Below, piece after piece: positions 8,015 through 16,356 of a DNA stretch of 40,763 nt; position 1 is the first letter of the stretch; every line of letters begins with the position of its first letter. Position numbers and translations under genes: made by a program. The notes under the pieces are model-generated. The model ran no database searches and was not told where the DNA came from. It saw only the letters and a list, made by a program, of their open reading frames with translations. Source of the stretch: Candidatus Heimdallarchaeota archaeon (GTDB taxonomy: Archaea > Asgardarchaeota > Heimdallarchaeia > JABLTI01); NCBI GenBank assembly GCA_019894765.1, contig JAGXNT010000061.1, positions 1-40,763 on the forward strand. Reading direction: 5' to 3'.

Positions 8015-8902
8015 TTATAATCCTTTAACTTCTTCAATGAAGGTTAGTGTTTCTTTACTGAATGCTTCAGGTTCAAGTAAGGGAGTATATGCATGCACGG
8101 ATCCTTTGATTGTTACAATTTTATGATAAATCAGATTCTTTGCATAGTTCTTAAGGTTCCTTTGAACAATTTCATTAGGAGCTTCCGCTTCATCTGGAAG
8201 CCAAAGAACTGGACAAGTTATCTTATCAAAGTAATCCTGAAATCTTACCTCGTATAATGACCAAATAAAATTCCAAGAATCTTTTCCTTCTTGTGGAGTT
8301 CTAAATTTTCCATCTTTGGTTTCAAAGATTTCATCTTCAGCTTGAAGTCGAAGAACATCTGTCCAAGTGCATCCTTCTTCCTTCCAACCATCTTTGATTG
8401 CTTGTAAGCATTCCTCTCTTGAGTCATACAATTTTACAGGTTTCTTTAATATTATTTCTTTTAATTCATTCCTTTTCTTTTCTATGTCATCCTCTGTTAT
8501 GATTTGATCTTTACTATCTGGTCCTACGAGGTCGTAAATTCCACCATCAAGTACCATAGCAATCACTTTTTCTGCATGTTTTACTGCTAAACTAATTGCT
8601 GTATCTGCTCCCAAAGAGCTACCTATGATGTATGCCTTTTCAATTCCTAATTGATCCATTAAAGCTGCAACATCACTTGCCATATCATCAATATGACATT
8701 CTTCAGGTTTATCAGAGAAACCATGGCATCTCATGTCCAATGTCAGTATTCGAAAATCATTTTTTAAATGAGGAATAACTCCATTCCACATGCCTATCAT
8801 GCCACCACCGTAAGGTAAAAGTACAATTGTTTCTTTTCCTTCGTTTGGTATGTCAAGGTATCTTATGTTAAGTCCATTGACCTTTGTTGTTTTTGTGTTC
8901 AT
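8015..8902 (-). CDS. Alpha/beta hydrolase
   Basis: About 295 residues of the alpha/beta hydrolase fold. The oxyanion region PYGGGMIGMW and the segment LTLDMRCHGFSDKP are typical of the family. The nucleophile elbow is IIGSSLGAD (G-S-S-L-G). The acid is probably in LWLPDEAEAP and the catalytic histidine in IKGSVHAYTP near the C-terminus. There is no signal peptide, so it is cytosolic. ATG at 8902 is chosen because GTGAT at 8911-8907 looks like the ribosome binding site. Substrate unknown. Confidence 0.88.
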   Translation of the reverse strand: MNTKTTKVNGLNIRYLDIPNEGKETIVLLPYGGGMIGMWNGVIPHLKNDFRILTLDMRCHGFSDKPEECHIDDMASDVAALMDQLGIEKAYIIGSSLGADTAISLAVKHAEKVIAMVLDGGIYDLVGPDSKDQIITEDDIEKKRNELKEIILKKPVKLYDSREECLQAIKDGWKEEGCTWTDVLRLQAEDEIFETKDGKFRTPQEGKDSWNFIWSLYEVRFQDYFDKITCPVLWLPDEAEAPNEIVQRNLKNYAKNLIYHKIVTIKGSVHAYTPLLEPEAFSKETLTFIEEVKGL

Positions 8903-8992
8903 TTTCATCACATGTGATTCCTTTAGAATTATGAAATTAAAAAGAAAGTATAGATTAGTCTTGAAATTAACACATTTATATTATTTCGAAAA

Positions 8993-9679
8993 CTAAATTT
9001 CTAATTTCTCAATATGAAATGGTTTTCCATGAGCAGGATAAATTTCTTTGACTCCATTGTTTACTAGCTTTTCCCAACTTTTCAGCACTTCTTCTTTTCC
9101 AATATTCAAAGGTGGCTTCCGACCCAATCCAATAAAAAGCCAGATATTATTTGTACAAAGATCTCCAACAAATCCCTTTCCATCATCAAGTATTAGTGAA
9201 ATGCTATCATTTGTATGACCTGATGTAGTAATTATTTTCCCTATTAATCCAATTTCCTTCGGGATTGGGATATCCTTGTCTTTCTTAATTACAATTATTT
9301 TCTTTTCATCAATTGTTATTTTTGGATAAGTTGATGCTACAACTTTATGCACTAGCCTAAATACAAAACGCATAAAACGATTTGTTGGTTCTGCTTCAGA
9401 TTCCATAACGCCATTTCTTAGTAGAGGTACAGTATTTTCATGTGCTATGAGCTTTGCACCACTATCTTGTAATAAGACATTAGCAAACCCTGAATGATCT
9501 GTGTGCGAATGAGTGATTAAAAGATAATTTATGTCTGTGACTTTCAGATTATATTTCTTGATCTTTCTTAAAAATCGCTTGTAACGTTTAGGCCATGAAG
9601 TATCAATTAACAAGAACCCATCTTTGAGTTTCAATAGATAGTTCCGCATCATTCCTTTTAAGACAATTATTTCCGTCAA
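8993..9679 (-). CDS. Metallo-beta-lactamase-fold hydrolase (copy 2 of a pair)
   Basis: A protein of about 228 residues with the MBL signature THSHTDHSG (H, H, D, H metal ligands), a later histidine in TTSGHTNDS, the bridging aspartate in FVGDLCTNN and the last histidine in IYPAHGKP. It is clearly paralogous to the gene 21 bases upstream (start 10387): both have ...TEI/VI...G...N.YLLK.. at the N-terminus. That comparison favours TTG at 9679 (LTEIIVLKG) over ATG at 9688. Such proteins hydrolyse thioesters, lactones or phosphodiesters; the substrate here is unknown. Confidence 0.85.
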   Translation of the reverse strand: MTEIIVLKGMMRNYLLKLKDGFLLIDTSWPKRYKRFLRKIKKYNLKVTDINYLLITHSHTDHSGFANVLLQDSGAKLIAHENTVPLLRNGVMESEAEPTNRFMRFVFRLVHKVVASTYPKITIDEKKIIVIKKDKDIPIPKEIGLIGKIITTSGHTNDSISLILDDGKGFVGDLCTNNIWLFIGLGRKPPLNIGKEEVLKSWEKLVNNGVKEIYPAHGKPFHIEKLEI

Positions 9680-9700
9680 TAAACACATATCCGTTTCTCT

Positions 9701-10387
9701 TTATTCAAGCTCAAGATCCTCTATTGGAAAGATTTTCCCGTGTGCTGGATAAATAATCTTGATGCCATGGCTGATTATTTTTCTCCAGCTTTTCATGAGC
9801 AATTCTTCTTCAATGATGAATGCTGGTCTTTTTCCTTTTCCAAAATAAAAGGTACTTCTATTCGAACAAGTATCTCCTACAATCCCCCGTCCATCATTTA
9901 GAACTACAGTAATACTATCATTTGTATGACCAAAAGTTGTTATGATTTTTCCATCTATTGCCAACTTTTTGAATAATTTATCATTATCTCTTGTTATGGG
10001 GATAATTCTCTTCTCATCTATTGTTAATCTTTGAAAACCATGCTTAAGAGCTACAACAGCTAATTTGTACATAATTTTGTAATAGAAATTTACCGGCCTG
10101 GAATCCGATTCCATAGTGCCATCGAATAAATGAGGGAGAGCATTTTCATGTACAATGAGTTTCGCCTTACTTGCTTGTAGGAATTGTTCAGTATATCCTG
10201 AATGATCTGCATGCGAATGGGTTAACAACAAGTATTTGATTTCAGAAATATCAATTTTGAGTTTCTTTATTTTTCGAAGAAATCTTCTGAAGTCATGGGG
10301 CATAGACAAATCGATTAATAAGTAACCATTATTGGTTTTGAGCAAGTAACTATTCGTTGATCCCCTTATTGTAATTACTTCTGTCAA
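9701..10387 (-). CDS. Metallo-beta-lactamase-fold hydrolase (copy 1 of a pair)
   Basis: A 228-residue paralogue of the next gene. Motifs: THSHADHSG at about residue 60, FGHTNDS, IVGDTCSNR and IYPAHGKIF. The start is TTG at 10387 (LTEVITIRG), matching the TTG proposed for its partner. The two form a tandem duplication in one transcript with a 12-21 base gap. Cytosolic, substrate unknown. Confidence 0.85.
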   Translation of the reverse strand: MTEVITIRGSTNSYLLKTNNGYLLIDLSMPHDFRRFLRKIKKLKIDISEIKYLLLTHSHADHSGYTEQFLQASKAKLIVHENALPHLFDGTMESDSRPVNFYYKIMYKLAVVALKHGFQRLTIDEKRIIPITRDNDKLFKKLAIDGKIITTFGHTNDSITVVLNDGRGIVGDTCSNRSTFYFGKGKRPAFIIEEELLMKSWRKIISHGIKIIYPAHGKIFPIEDLELE

Positions 10388-10455
10388 ACCAACAACCTAC
10401 ACTGAATCAAGATAGGATGAATAGTTATTTGAATAATTTGCACTATTGCTTTTTC

Positions 10456-11232
10456 TCATTCTTTCTCTGGTTTGAAGCTCATAGTCCATTTCTCATCTCC
10501 GTCCCAGCTATCGAACACGTGACCTAAACCATCTTTTCTTGCGAGCTTTTCCATTTCCTTCAAGAGGATTTGCTGAATCTTGTAATCCCCAGTCTCGAGT
10601 ATTTCTAACAGCATTTCTATTATTTCCTTTGAGGACCAAGGGAATTTATCTAGTGGAAAATTTTCTAATTCGATTTCTAAATACTTGTAATAAGGATTCA
10701 ATCTCCTATTATGAAATGCAAATGCACAGGTTAAAAATAAGCCAATAGAGCTTGCAGCTTCTAAACGGTATCCAACTAAATAATTATCTCGTAAACACTT
10801 CAATGATCGATAAACGGAATTAATATATCCATCTAAGTATCCTGCAGTGTATTCTTTCCAAATTTTTTCCGGAATCCTTCCTTTCTCATCTATAATTTTT
10901 TGTAGTTCACCATTTGTTTCATCTATTAATGCTTGAACATGAGCGAAGTTATATCTATCCCACTCAAACTCCGATCCAATTTCAGCATAAGCTTCAAATT
11001 CACTTATGGTTTTTACTCCACAATCAATTCCTTTGATTCCATCATATTTCTCGAACTTTTCTCTATATTCTTGTTTCACGTCTTCTTTCACAACTACTAA
11101 GAAATCATAATCGGAATATACTTTGGAAAATCCCTTCCCTCGAGATCCCCCAAGAATTAATCCTAAGATGTTTGGATCTTTCTCAGAGTCTTCTTTTATT
11201 TGTTCAAAAATCTCATGAATTGATTTGGTCAT
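10456..11232 (-). CDS. Nucleotidyltransferase-superfamily protein
   Basis: A 258-residue protein with the polymerase-beta-type nucleotidyltransferase motif GGSRGKGFSKVYSDYDFLVV (residues 28-47): G29-S30 and the metal-binding D41 and D43. The rest is helical and resembles aminoglycoside adenylyltransferase-like or MNT-type enzymes with a C-terminal helical domain. There is no adjacent HEPN partner, so a toxin-antitoxin role is not supported. The ATG at 11232 is the natural start. Substrate unknown. Confidence 0.82.
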   Translation of the reverse strand: MTKSIHEIFEQIKEDSEKDPNILGLILGGSRGKGFSKVYSDYDFLVVVKEDVKQEYREKFEKYDGIKGIDCGVKTISEFEAYAEIGSEFEWDRYNFAHVQALIDETNGELQKIIDEKGRIPEKIWKEYTAGYLDGYINSVYRSLKCLRDNYLVGYRLEAASSIGLFLTCAFAFHNRRLNPYYKYLEIELENFPLDKFPWSSKEIIEMLLEILETGDYKIQQILLKEMEKLARKDGLGHVFDSWDGDEKWTMSFKPEKE

Positions 11233-11290
11233 ATGACCAAGATTAGCCTACACTTTAAAAAAATTGTTAAAAGAAAAATGGAACTGGAAG

Positions 11291-11680
11291 TTATCCTCCA
11301 GCTTGTCCATATGAGAATCCTGGGGCACACCAGCTTGTTTTGTCTTCCTTCAACCAAGCGTTAAGTGAATCCTGTTCATAAACAACTTTGTCATTTACTA
11401 TGAGTTTTATTTTCTCTATGCACCAATCATCGTCTTTACTAAAAGTCTTCTTTCTTAAACATAAATACCTAAAGTCAGAAGAATTCAGTCCATCGGGAAC
11501 ATCAAGTTCAAAAACATCTGTTTTGCCTTTTTCAAATTCATCGTGCTTGGCAATATCAAGTTGCCACTTACTTCCACCCACATATAATTCAACAGCATTG
11601 TCAGTATCACTTCTTCGTTCTTTACAAGTGGTTACTTCAATCACTAATTTCTCTATTTTTTCGTATTTTGATTTCAACAA
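11291..11680 (-). CDS. PLAT/LH2-domain-like small protein
   Basis: A 129-residue protein that looks like a single PLAT (LH2) beta-sandwich: LVIEVTTCKERRSDTDNAVEL, then KHDEFEKGKTDVFELDVP, then DDWCIEKIKLIVND. These match the family pattern of T-G-x-x-x-x-G-T-x-A and the later W-x-x-x-x-I segment. PLAT domains usually bind lipids or proteins. There is no signal peptide. The start TTG at 11680 is weakly supported. It could be a hypothetical with only fold similarity. Confidence 0.62.
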   Translation of the reverse strand: MLKSKYEKIEKLVIEVTTCKERRSDTDNAVELYVGGSKWQLDIAKHDEFEKGKTDVFELDVPDGLNSSDFRYLCLRKKTFSKDDDWCIEKIKLIVNDKVVYEQDSLNAWLKEDKTSWCAPGFSYGQAGG

Positions 11681-11807
11681 ATTAACCTTCTTAATTTCTA
11701 TAGTATTGTTACAATTAAACCAGCTATAAATTATTATTTAATTAGGAAAAAAGCTTAGAGTTGGAAAACTCTAGAAATAATGGTCATTTCAAGAGTATTA
11801 AGCTATT

Positions 11808-12479
11808 TTATTCTTTGATTTTATGTATGAATTTCTCAATTTTCTTTCTTGGGATTTTTTTCGCGGTCATATGTGAAGGAATTCCAAAATTCCAGTCGTA
11901 ATCTAGAATGATTTTCAAAGTTTTCTTATACTGTTTATAATCATCATGAAATCTCTCAAACACTTCTCTCAATCCAAAAGGCATAAACATAATCGTATCA
12001 CCTAAGAACAACAGTTTCTCTTTCTCAAGTAATAAACAAATATGTCCCCAAGAATGCCCAGGAACATGGATTGCTTTGAGCTTTAATTCTTCATCAATAA
12101 TTTCGTTATGTTTTACTGTACGATTCGGATTGATTATCTGACCTCGAAGAGTATTAGCAAAATGTGGAGCTTCATCTTCATGACAGACAAGTTCAACTCG
12201 TTCTTTTGGGGGTTCAGGAGCACTAATTGTAGTCATTTCATCCATAAACATTGCGAGGCCTGCAGTATGATCATGATGTCTATGGGTGAAAACAATGCGT
12301 TCGATCTTCTCGAGAGAACCCCACTTTTTACGTATTTTTTTAATTATAATCTTAGTGTCTTTCTCCAAGCCAGTATCAATGAGAGTTAACAATCCATTTT
12401 GTTTTTCTATCACAAAAACAGGAACAGAAAAGAGTCCTTTCCCGGTAATACTAAAAACGTTTTCAGCGAGTTGTCTCAT
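11808..12479 (-). CDS. Metallo-beta-lactamase-fold hydrolase, glyoxalase II-like
   Basis: About 223 residues with THRHHDHTAG (metal ligands H, H, D, H), IHVPGHSWGHICLLLE (third-site histidine), LFLGDTIMFM (bridging aspartate) and GIPSHM near the end. It differs clearly from the 8993/9701 pair and is closer to general hydroxyacylglutathione hydrolase-like proteins. ATG at 12479 (MRQLAENVF) is chosen over TTG at 12491. It stands alone on its transcript, downstream of the substrate-binding protein gene on the same strand. Confidence 0.86.
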   Translation of the reverse strand: MRQLAENVFSITGKGLFSVPVFVIEKQNGLLTLIDTGLEKDTKIIIKKIRKKWGSLEKIERIVFTHRHHDHTAGLAMFMDEMTTISAPEPPKERVELVCHEDEAPHFANTLRGQIINPNRTVKHNEIIDEELKLKAIHVPGHSWGHICLLLEKEKLLFLGDTIMFMPFGLREVFERFHDDYKQYKKTLKIILDYDWNFGIPSHMTAKKIPRKKIEKFIHKIKE

Positions 12480-12604
12480 ATTATTAACCAAGAAAAAGAA
12501 GTATTAACTTACTGAAATATCTTTTGAGAAAATAAGTAAAATAGAAAAATAAAGAAGATAGGAGCTCGGAAACTCCTATACTTCAAAGTGGAAGGTACGA
12601 ATGA

Positions 12605-14367
12605 TCACTTTCTCTTCTTTAAGAAGAAAACTTGACTTGCGCCTGCTAAGGCAATAATACTCATGAAGACTATTAAACCGACACCACTGACAGCAGTTGT
12701 AATGGTAACATCAAACCCTGCTAAAGTCATTTCTTCTAAAGCAAGCTCAAGGCTGTACTCATAAGGAACTAAAGTTTCATCAAAACCAAGGGAGACTTTT
12801 GGCCAATGAGTAACACCAGGATAACCTAAACCATCTAGAATCTCATCAACAATGACTTGTCGTGGGACCATGTGGCTAATGGCTTTGCGTATGTGCTTAC
12901 CTGATTCTGGATCATTTATTGGACAAAGTTCACCTGTACCGAGGTATGGGTGCTGTTGGTTTACTGCTAATTCTTGGTTACCGGGGTCATCAACTGTTGT
13001 ATAATCAACACCTGCAAGTCCTTGAATATCACCTAATCTACGTAGAATTCTGCATCAACGAAGTCAATGTCACCACCAGCGAGAGCTGAAATAGCGCCTT
13101 CTTTGTTTGAGTAGAATTCAAAGTAAATTTCATCGAATTCTGGTTCAGAACCCCAATAAGTAACGAAATCGTCATTCTTATCTAATCGAATAACACCGTT
13201 GGTATCATCCCAACTGCCAAACTTGTATGGTCCAAAGCCAAAGAGCTTCTCTGGATCTTCGCGAGCCCATGTGACAGCTTGTTCAGCTTGATCTGCGGGA
13301 GCAACTGATTCCCAGATATGTTTTGGTAACAATGGATTAGCTAAGTTACCTTCTTGGAACACATAAGGTTGTAAGAATTCAACTGTAAAGTCATCATCAT
13401 CGATTTTTACCACTGAGTTGTTATCCCAATAAAGTGTATTGTAAGAATAAGTAGTGTGGCCAAGGCTAGCAGTTACAGCTAATTGATAATTATAAATAAC
13501 ATCTTCGACAGTCACTGGAACTCCATCAGCCCAATTAAGGTCTGGTTTAAGCTGACAAGTATAGGTAATTCCATCGGTACTGCTATAGGATTAAAGTGCA
13601 CGACCAGAGTAGGTATAATCTGCTGGATCTCGTTCAACTAAACCATTGTAAATCTGATGTAACCACTGAGCATCATAAGTAGATTCTTGGGACCTAACAT
13701 GGAAGTCTTCAAAATCAGCTGGAACAGCAAAGTGTAATTCGGTTTCACCGGAGATAGCCCAATCTTCCATAGGTTGCTGTGAGGAAGCCCATAATAATGG
13801 TTCCCAACCAGTCAAACCTGGAGCATGAGCATAAAGAGAAATCTTGTAAATAATAGCAATACTTGGTTGATCCTCATAAAGCCAATTTTGGATTTCTTCA
13901 GCGTATTGGATTCTGTCTGCATAAACAAAGGATTGTGTATAATTACTGACAGCCCAATCAAACGCGGGATTGTCGTATTGGTAAAAGTTATCACCTGCGG
14001 GGGTTATTCCATCGGAGGTAAATACACCTGTTGGATCAAAATCTAATCCCCAACCGTTTCCAATAAGGAATAAATCATAACCTCCTTCGTCGTATGAAGG
14101 TACTGGATAAGGTCCTGGGTGTCCCCATGTTCTTGGGGATATTTGAGCCCAACCTGTGTGGTCAAATACATCTATGTCAATTCCAATCTTTGGCAATTGT
14201 TCTACCATTAAGGTAGCCCATTGATTTCTTGCTGGATTAGAATTTGGCGATAATATACTTACTGAGAAGAATGGTCCTGGATTTTTTGCTTCTACTGGTG
14301 TTGCTAAGTATGGTATAGCAATTATGCTTATTATTAGAAGCATTGGTAGAATCATTCTTTTATTCAT
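12605..14367 (-). pseudogene. Peptide-type ABC substrate-binding protein, two lesions
   Basis: A family-5 (oligopeptide type) substrate-binding protein, broken twice. Signal peptide MNKRMILPMLLIISIIAIPY; C-terminal membrane helix and FFLKKRK end. Piece one (14367-13594) ends at an in-frame TAA (13591-13593), after which the same frame continues SYSSTDGITYTCQLKP to 13033. A one-base frameshift near 13040 then restores RRLGDIQGLAGVDY up to KKRK at 12605. The order of family motifs looks circularly permuted: the usual C-terminal lobe (ATLMVEQLPKIGI, YDLFLIGNGWGLDFDPTG) comes first, then the usual N-terminal start (IYNGLVERDP, DGITYT, WADGVPVTVEDV). No permease or ATPase genes are adjacent. Lesions may be real decay or assembly errors. 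Confidence 0.82.
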
Positions 14368-14408
14368 ATTTCGCAATTTCAATTTTTTTTGCTTCTTGAT
14401 CTTATTTT

Positions 14409-14430
14409 AAACACACATGGGGGTGTGTTT
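14409..14430 (-). promoter_or_regulatory. Leader hairpin upstream of the substrate-binding protein
   Basis: AAACACAC (14409-14416) pairs with GTGTGTTT (14423-14430) around a 6-base loop. It lies in the presumed 5' leader of the substrate-binding protein, between promoter P4 and the start codon. It could control translation or mRNA stability, or be a binding site in DNA. Confidence 0.45.
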
Positions 14431-14440
14431 GTTGTTTACT

Positions 14441-14482
14441 ATTCTCAAAATAAGTATAAATACTTTCTCATAATGTTGAGAA
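14441..14482 (-). promoter_or_regulatory. Promoter P4 of the substrate-binding protein, same operator
   Basis: On the minus strand: TTCTCA-N6-TGAGAA (14482-14465), then AG and a TATA-like TATTTATACTTA, then half-site TGAGAAT (14447-14441). This is the same order and nearly the same spacing as the three micro-gene promoters, which places the substrate-binding protein in the same regulon. The start codon is about 75 bases downstream. Confidence 0.78.
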
Positions 14483-14634
14483 TGGATTCTGTTTGAGTTT
14501 TCACGGACGTCTTAGTATGTTGAGAACTTAAATTAGTTTGACTTGTAAATCAAAATTGAACGTTCTTGTTCAACAGTTTATTTTATAAATTAGAACAACT
14601 ATAATTTACAAAATATCAATTCGAGGTAAACTAA

Positions 14635-15081
14635 TTGTCTACAACTGTTCATGTACAACAAAGTAATGTTTCACATCACAGCAGAACTGTTACTCTTCTC
14701 CTTTGTATATTTCTTGGGGGATTCGGCGCGCATCATTTCTATGTTGGTAGATCAGGCTCAGGTGTTCTTTTACTGTTATTATCTTGGTTTTGCGGAATTG
14801 GTTTCATTTGGGTATTAATCGACTTTATAATGATTTTAACTGGGTCATTCCCTGATAGTTTTGGGAGAAGTGTTTCATCATGGGATGGTGGACCACAACC
14901 AGCTATTTCTGTTACTACTCATCCCCCACCTCAACAACAAAGACCACAACCAGCTTATTCACAACCTATGCCACCTCCACCACAAAAGAAAGACGATGAA
15001 ATATTCTGCAACACTTGTGGAGCATTATCTAAGAAACACGAGACATATTGTCGAAGTTGTGGTGCAGTTCTACAGCAATAA
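14635..15081 (+). CDS. TM2-domain protein with C-terminal zinc ribbon
   Basis: A 148-residue membrane protein. Residues about 18-75 are a TM2 domain: two helices around GGFGAHHFYVGRSGSG and WVLIDFIMIL. A Pro/Gln-rich linker follows (PPPQQQRPQPAYSQPMPPPP). The C-terminus is a zinc ribbon, CNTCGALSKKHETYCRSCG. The domain combination is common in archaea and bacteria; its function is unknown. The start is TTG at 14635 with GAGGT upstream. It is divergent from the substrate-binding protein. Confidence 0.85.
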   Translation: MSTTVHVQQSNVSHHSRTVTLLLCIFLGGFGAHHFYVGRSGSGVLLLLLSWFCGIGFIWVLIDFIMILTGSFPDSFGRSVSSWDGGPQPAISVTTHPPPQQQRPQPAYSQPMPPPPQKKDDEIFCNTCGALSKKHETYCRSCGAVLQQ

Positions 15082-15180
15082 AACCACAATTTTTTTCTTT
15101 TTTTTTTGTTCATTCAGAATATAATATAAATAAAGATACTACTTGTCCTTTAGTGATTAAATTTTCATTGGTGAGTTATT

Positions 15181-16248
15181 TTGAAAAGTAAATATCTTGG
15201 TTTTCTTCCGATTGTTCTTGGGTTTGTATTATTTCTTCACCCGTTAGTTTTATCTGAAGCCTTTTCAATTGGTGATCATTACCTGTTGTATCCTGAAGCA
15301 GAGGCAATTATTGCGGATCATTCTATTATTAATCGAGTGATGTATGATTTGATCCCTGATTCCGCAATCAATAACTCTAAAGAAACACTTCATATTGCTT
15401 ACGGGCACACATCTCATGGAAGCCAAATAATCTCAGGTATGAGTGGTCTTCCAGCCTACAAGGAAGGGAAAGGTGGTGCTGAAGGACTTTATGATTGGAA
15501 TGAAGGCGGAACAGGCGGAGCTTTAGATATTGATGATTATTTTATGTCCGGAGATTTAGGTAATCCTAATTATACCGCTTGGGCTACCTATACTCGAACG
15601 TATCTTGATCTTCCTGCTAATTCTGATGTCAATGTTGTGATGTGGTCCTGGTGTGGACAAGTATCAGGTGCTACAGTTGATGACATTAATACGTATCTTA
15701 CATTGATGAATAATTTAGAAAACGATTATCCCACTGTAATGTTTGTGTATATGACTGGTCATGTAGATGGTTCTGGTTTAGAAGGTAATCTCCACATTCG
15801 TAATGAACAAATCAGGAATTATTGTCAAACTAATTCTAAAATTCTCTTTGATTTTGCAGACATTGAATCTTATGATCCCCACAGCAATTATTTCGGTGAT
15901 AAGTATTGTACAGATAATTGTGAGTATGATTCAAATAATGACAGTAACCCCTACAATGATGGTGCAAACTGGGCTTTAGAATGGCAAGGGATTCATCCCG
16001 AAGACTGGTATGATTGTTCCTCTGCTCACAGTCAACCATTAAACGCTAACATGAAGGCTTACGCAGCTTGGTGGTTATGGGCTACTTTAGCAGGTTGGGT
16101 GGATCCTAATGTGACTCCTACAACACCTGGTTACACTCCTACAAATACTTCAGGATTACGGACTGGTGTAGCTTTCAGTTTGATTCTAACCTCACTTTTA
16201 GTATTAATAGTCATTAGAACCAGTTATCGCAAAAACAGAATTTTCTAG
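15181..16248 (+). CDS. Secreted membrane-anchored protein, possible SGNH-like hydrolase
   Basis: A 355-residue exported protein: signal peptide (residues 4-26), a large extracellular domain and a C-terminal helix ending RTSYRKNRIF after a Thr/Pro-rich stalk (TPTTPGYTPTNT). Conserved-looking blocks are YGHTSHGSQIISGM, VVMWSWCGQVSG, MFVYMTGHVDG, LFDFADIESYDP and CSSAHSQPLN. The blocks with Ser, Trp/Cys, Gly-His and a late His recall SGNH/GDSL hydrolase-like secreted proteins, but I cannot assign the catalytic triad with confidence. TTG start with GGTGAG nine bases upstream. Confidence 0.7.
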   Translation: MKSKYLGFLPIVLGFVLFLHPLVLSEAFSIGDHYLLYPEAEAIIADHSIINRVMYDLIPDSAINNSKETLHIAYGHTSHGSQIISGMSGLPAYKEGKGGAEGLYDWNEGGTGGALDIDDYFMSGDLGNPNYTAWATYTRTYLDLPANSDVNVVMWSWCGQVSGATVDDINTYLTLMNNLENDYPTVMFVYMTGHVDGSGLEGNLHIRNEQIRNYCQTNSKILFDFADIESYDPHSNYFGDKYCTDNCEYDSNNDSNPYNDGANWALEWQGIHPEDWYDCSSAHSQPLNANMKAYAAWWLWATLAGWVDPNVTPTTPGYTPTNTSGLRTGVAFSLILTSLLVLIVIRTSYRKNRIF

Positions 16249-16321
16249 TTGTTATCTCATTCCTGAATAGATTGAGTGTTTTCAATTAGAAAAGCTCTTA
16301 TTTTTTTATAAGAAAACTTTT

Positions 16322-16338
16322 ATGTAAATTTGTTACAT
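16322..16338 (+). promoter_or_regulatory. Inverted repeat in the arsenite transporter promoter
   Basis: ATGTAA-N5-TTACAT, a perfect inverted repeat, lies between a TATA-like ACTTTTATG (about 16316-16324) and the GTG start at 16357. That position suits a repressor. It does not resemble the 24-bp palindrome next to the ArsR gene, so another regulator may act here. Confidence 0.5.
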
Positions 16339-16356
16339 GAGACTTGGTGAAAAAAA

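Noticed and set aside
10456..11232. MNT-HEPN toxin-antitoxin pair
   Set aside because: The nucleotidyltransferase is larger than MNT antitoxins and has no HEPN partner next to it.
13591..13593. Programmed readthrough of the TAA in the binding protein
   Set aside because: A separate frameshift lies downstream in the same gene, so decay or assembly error explains both better than recoding.
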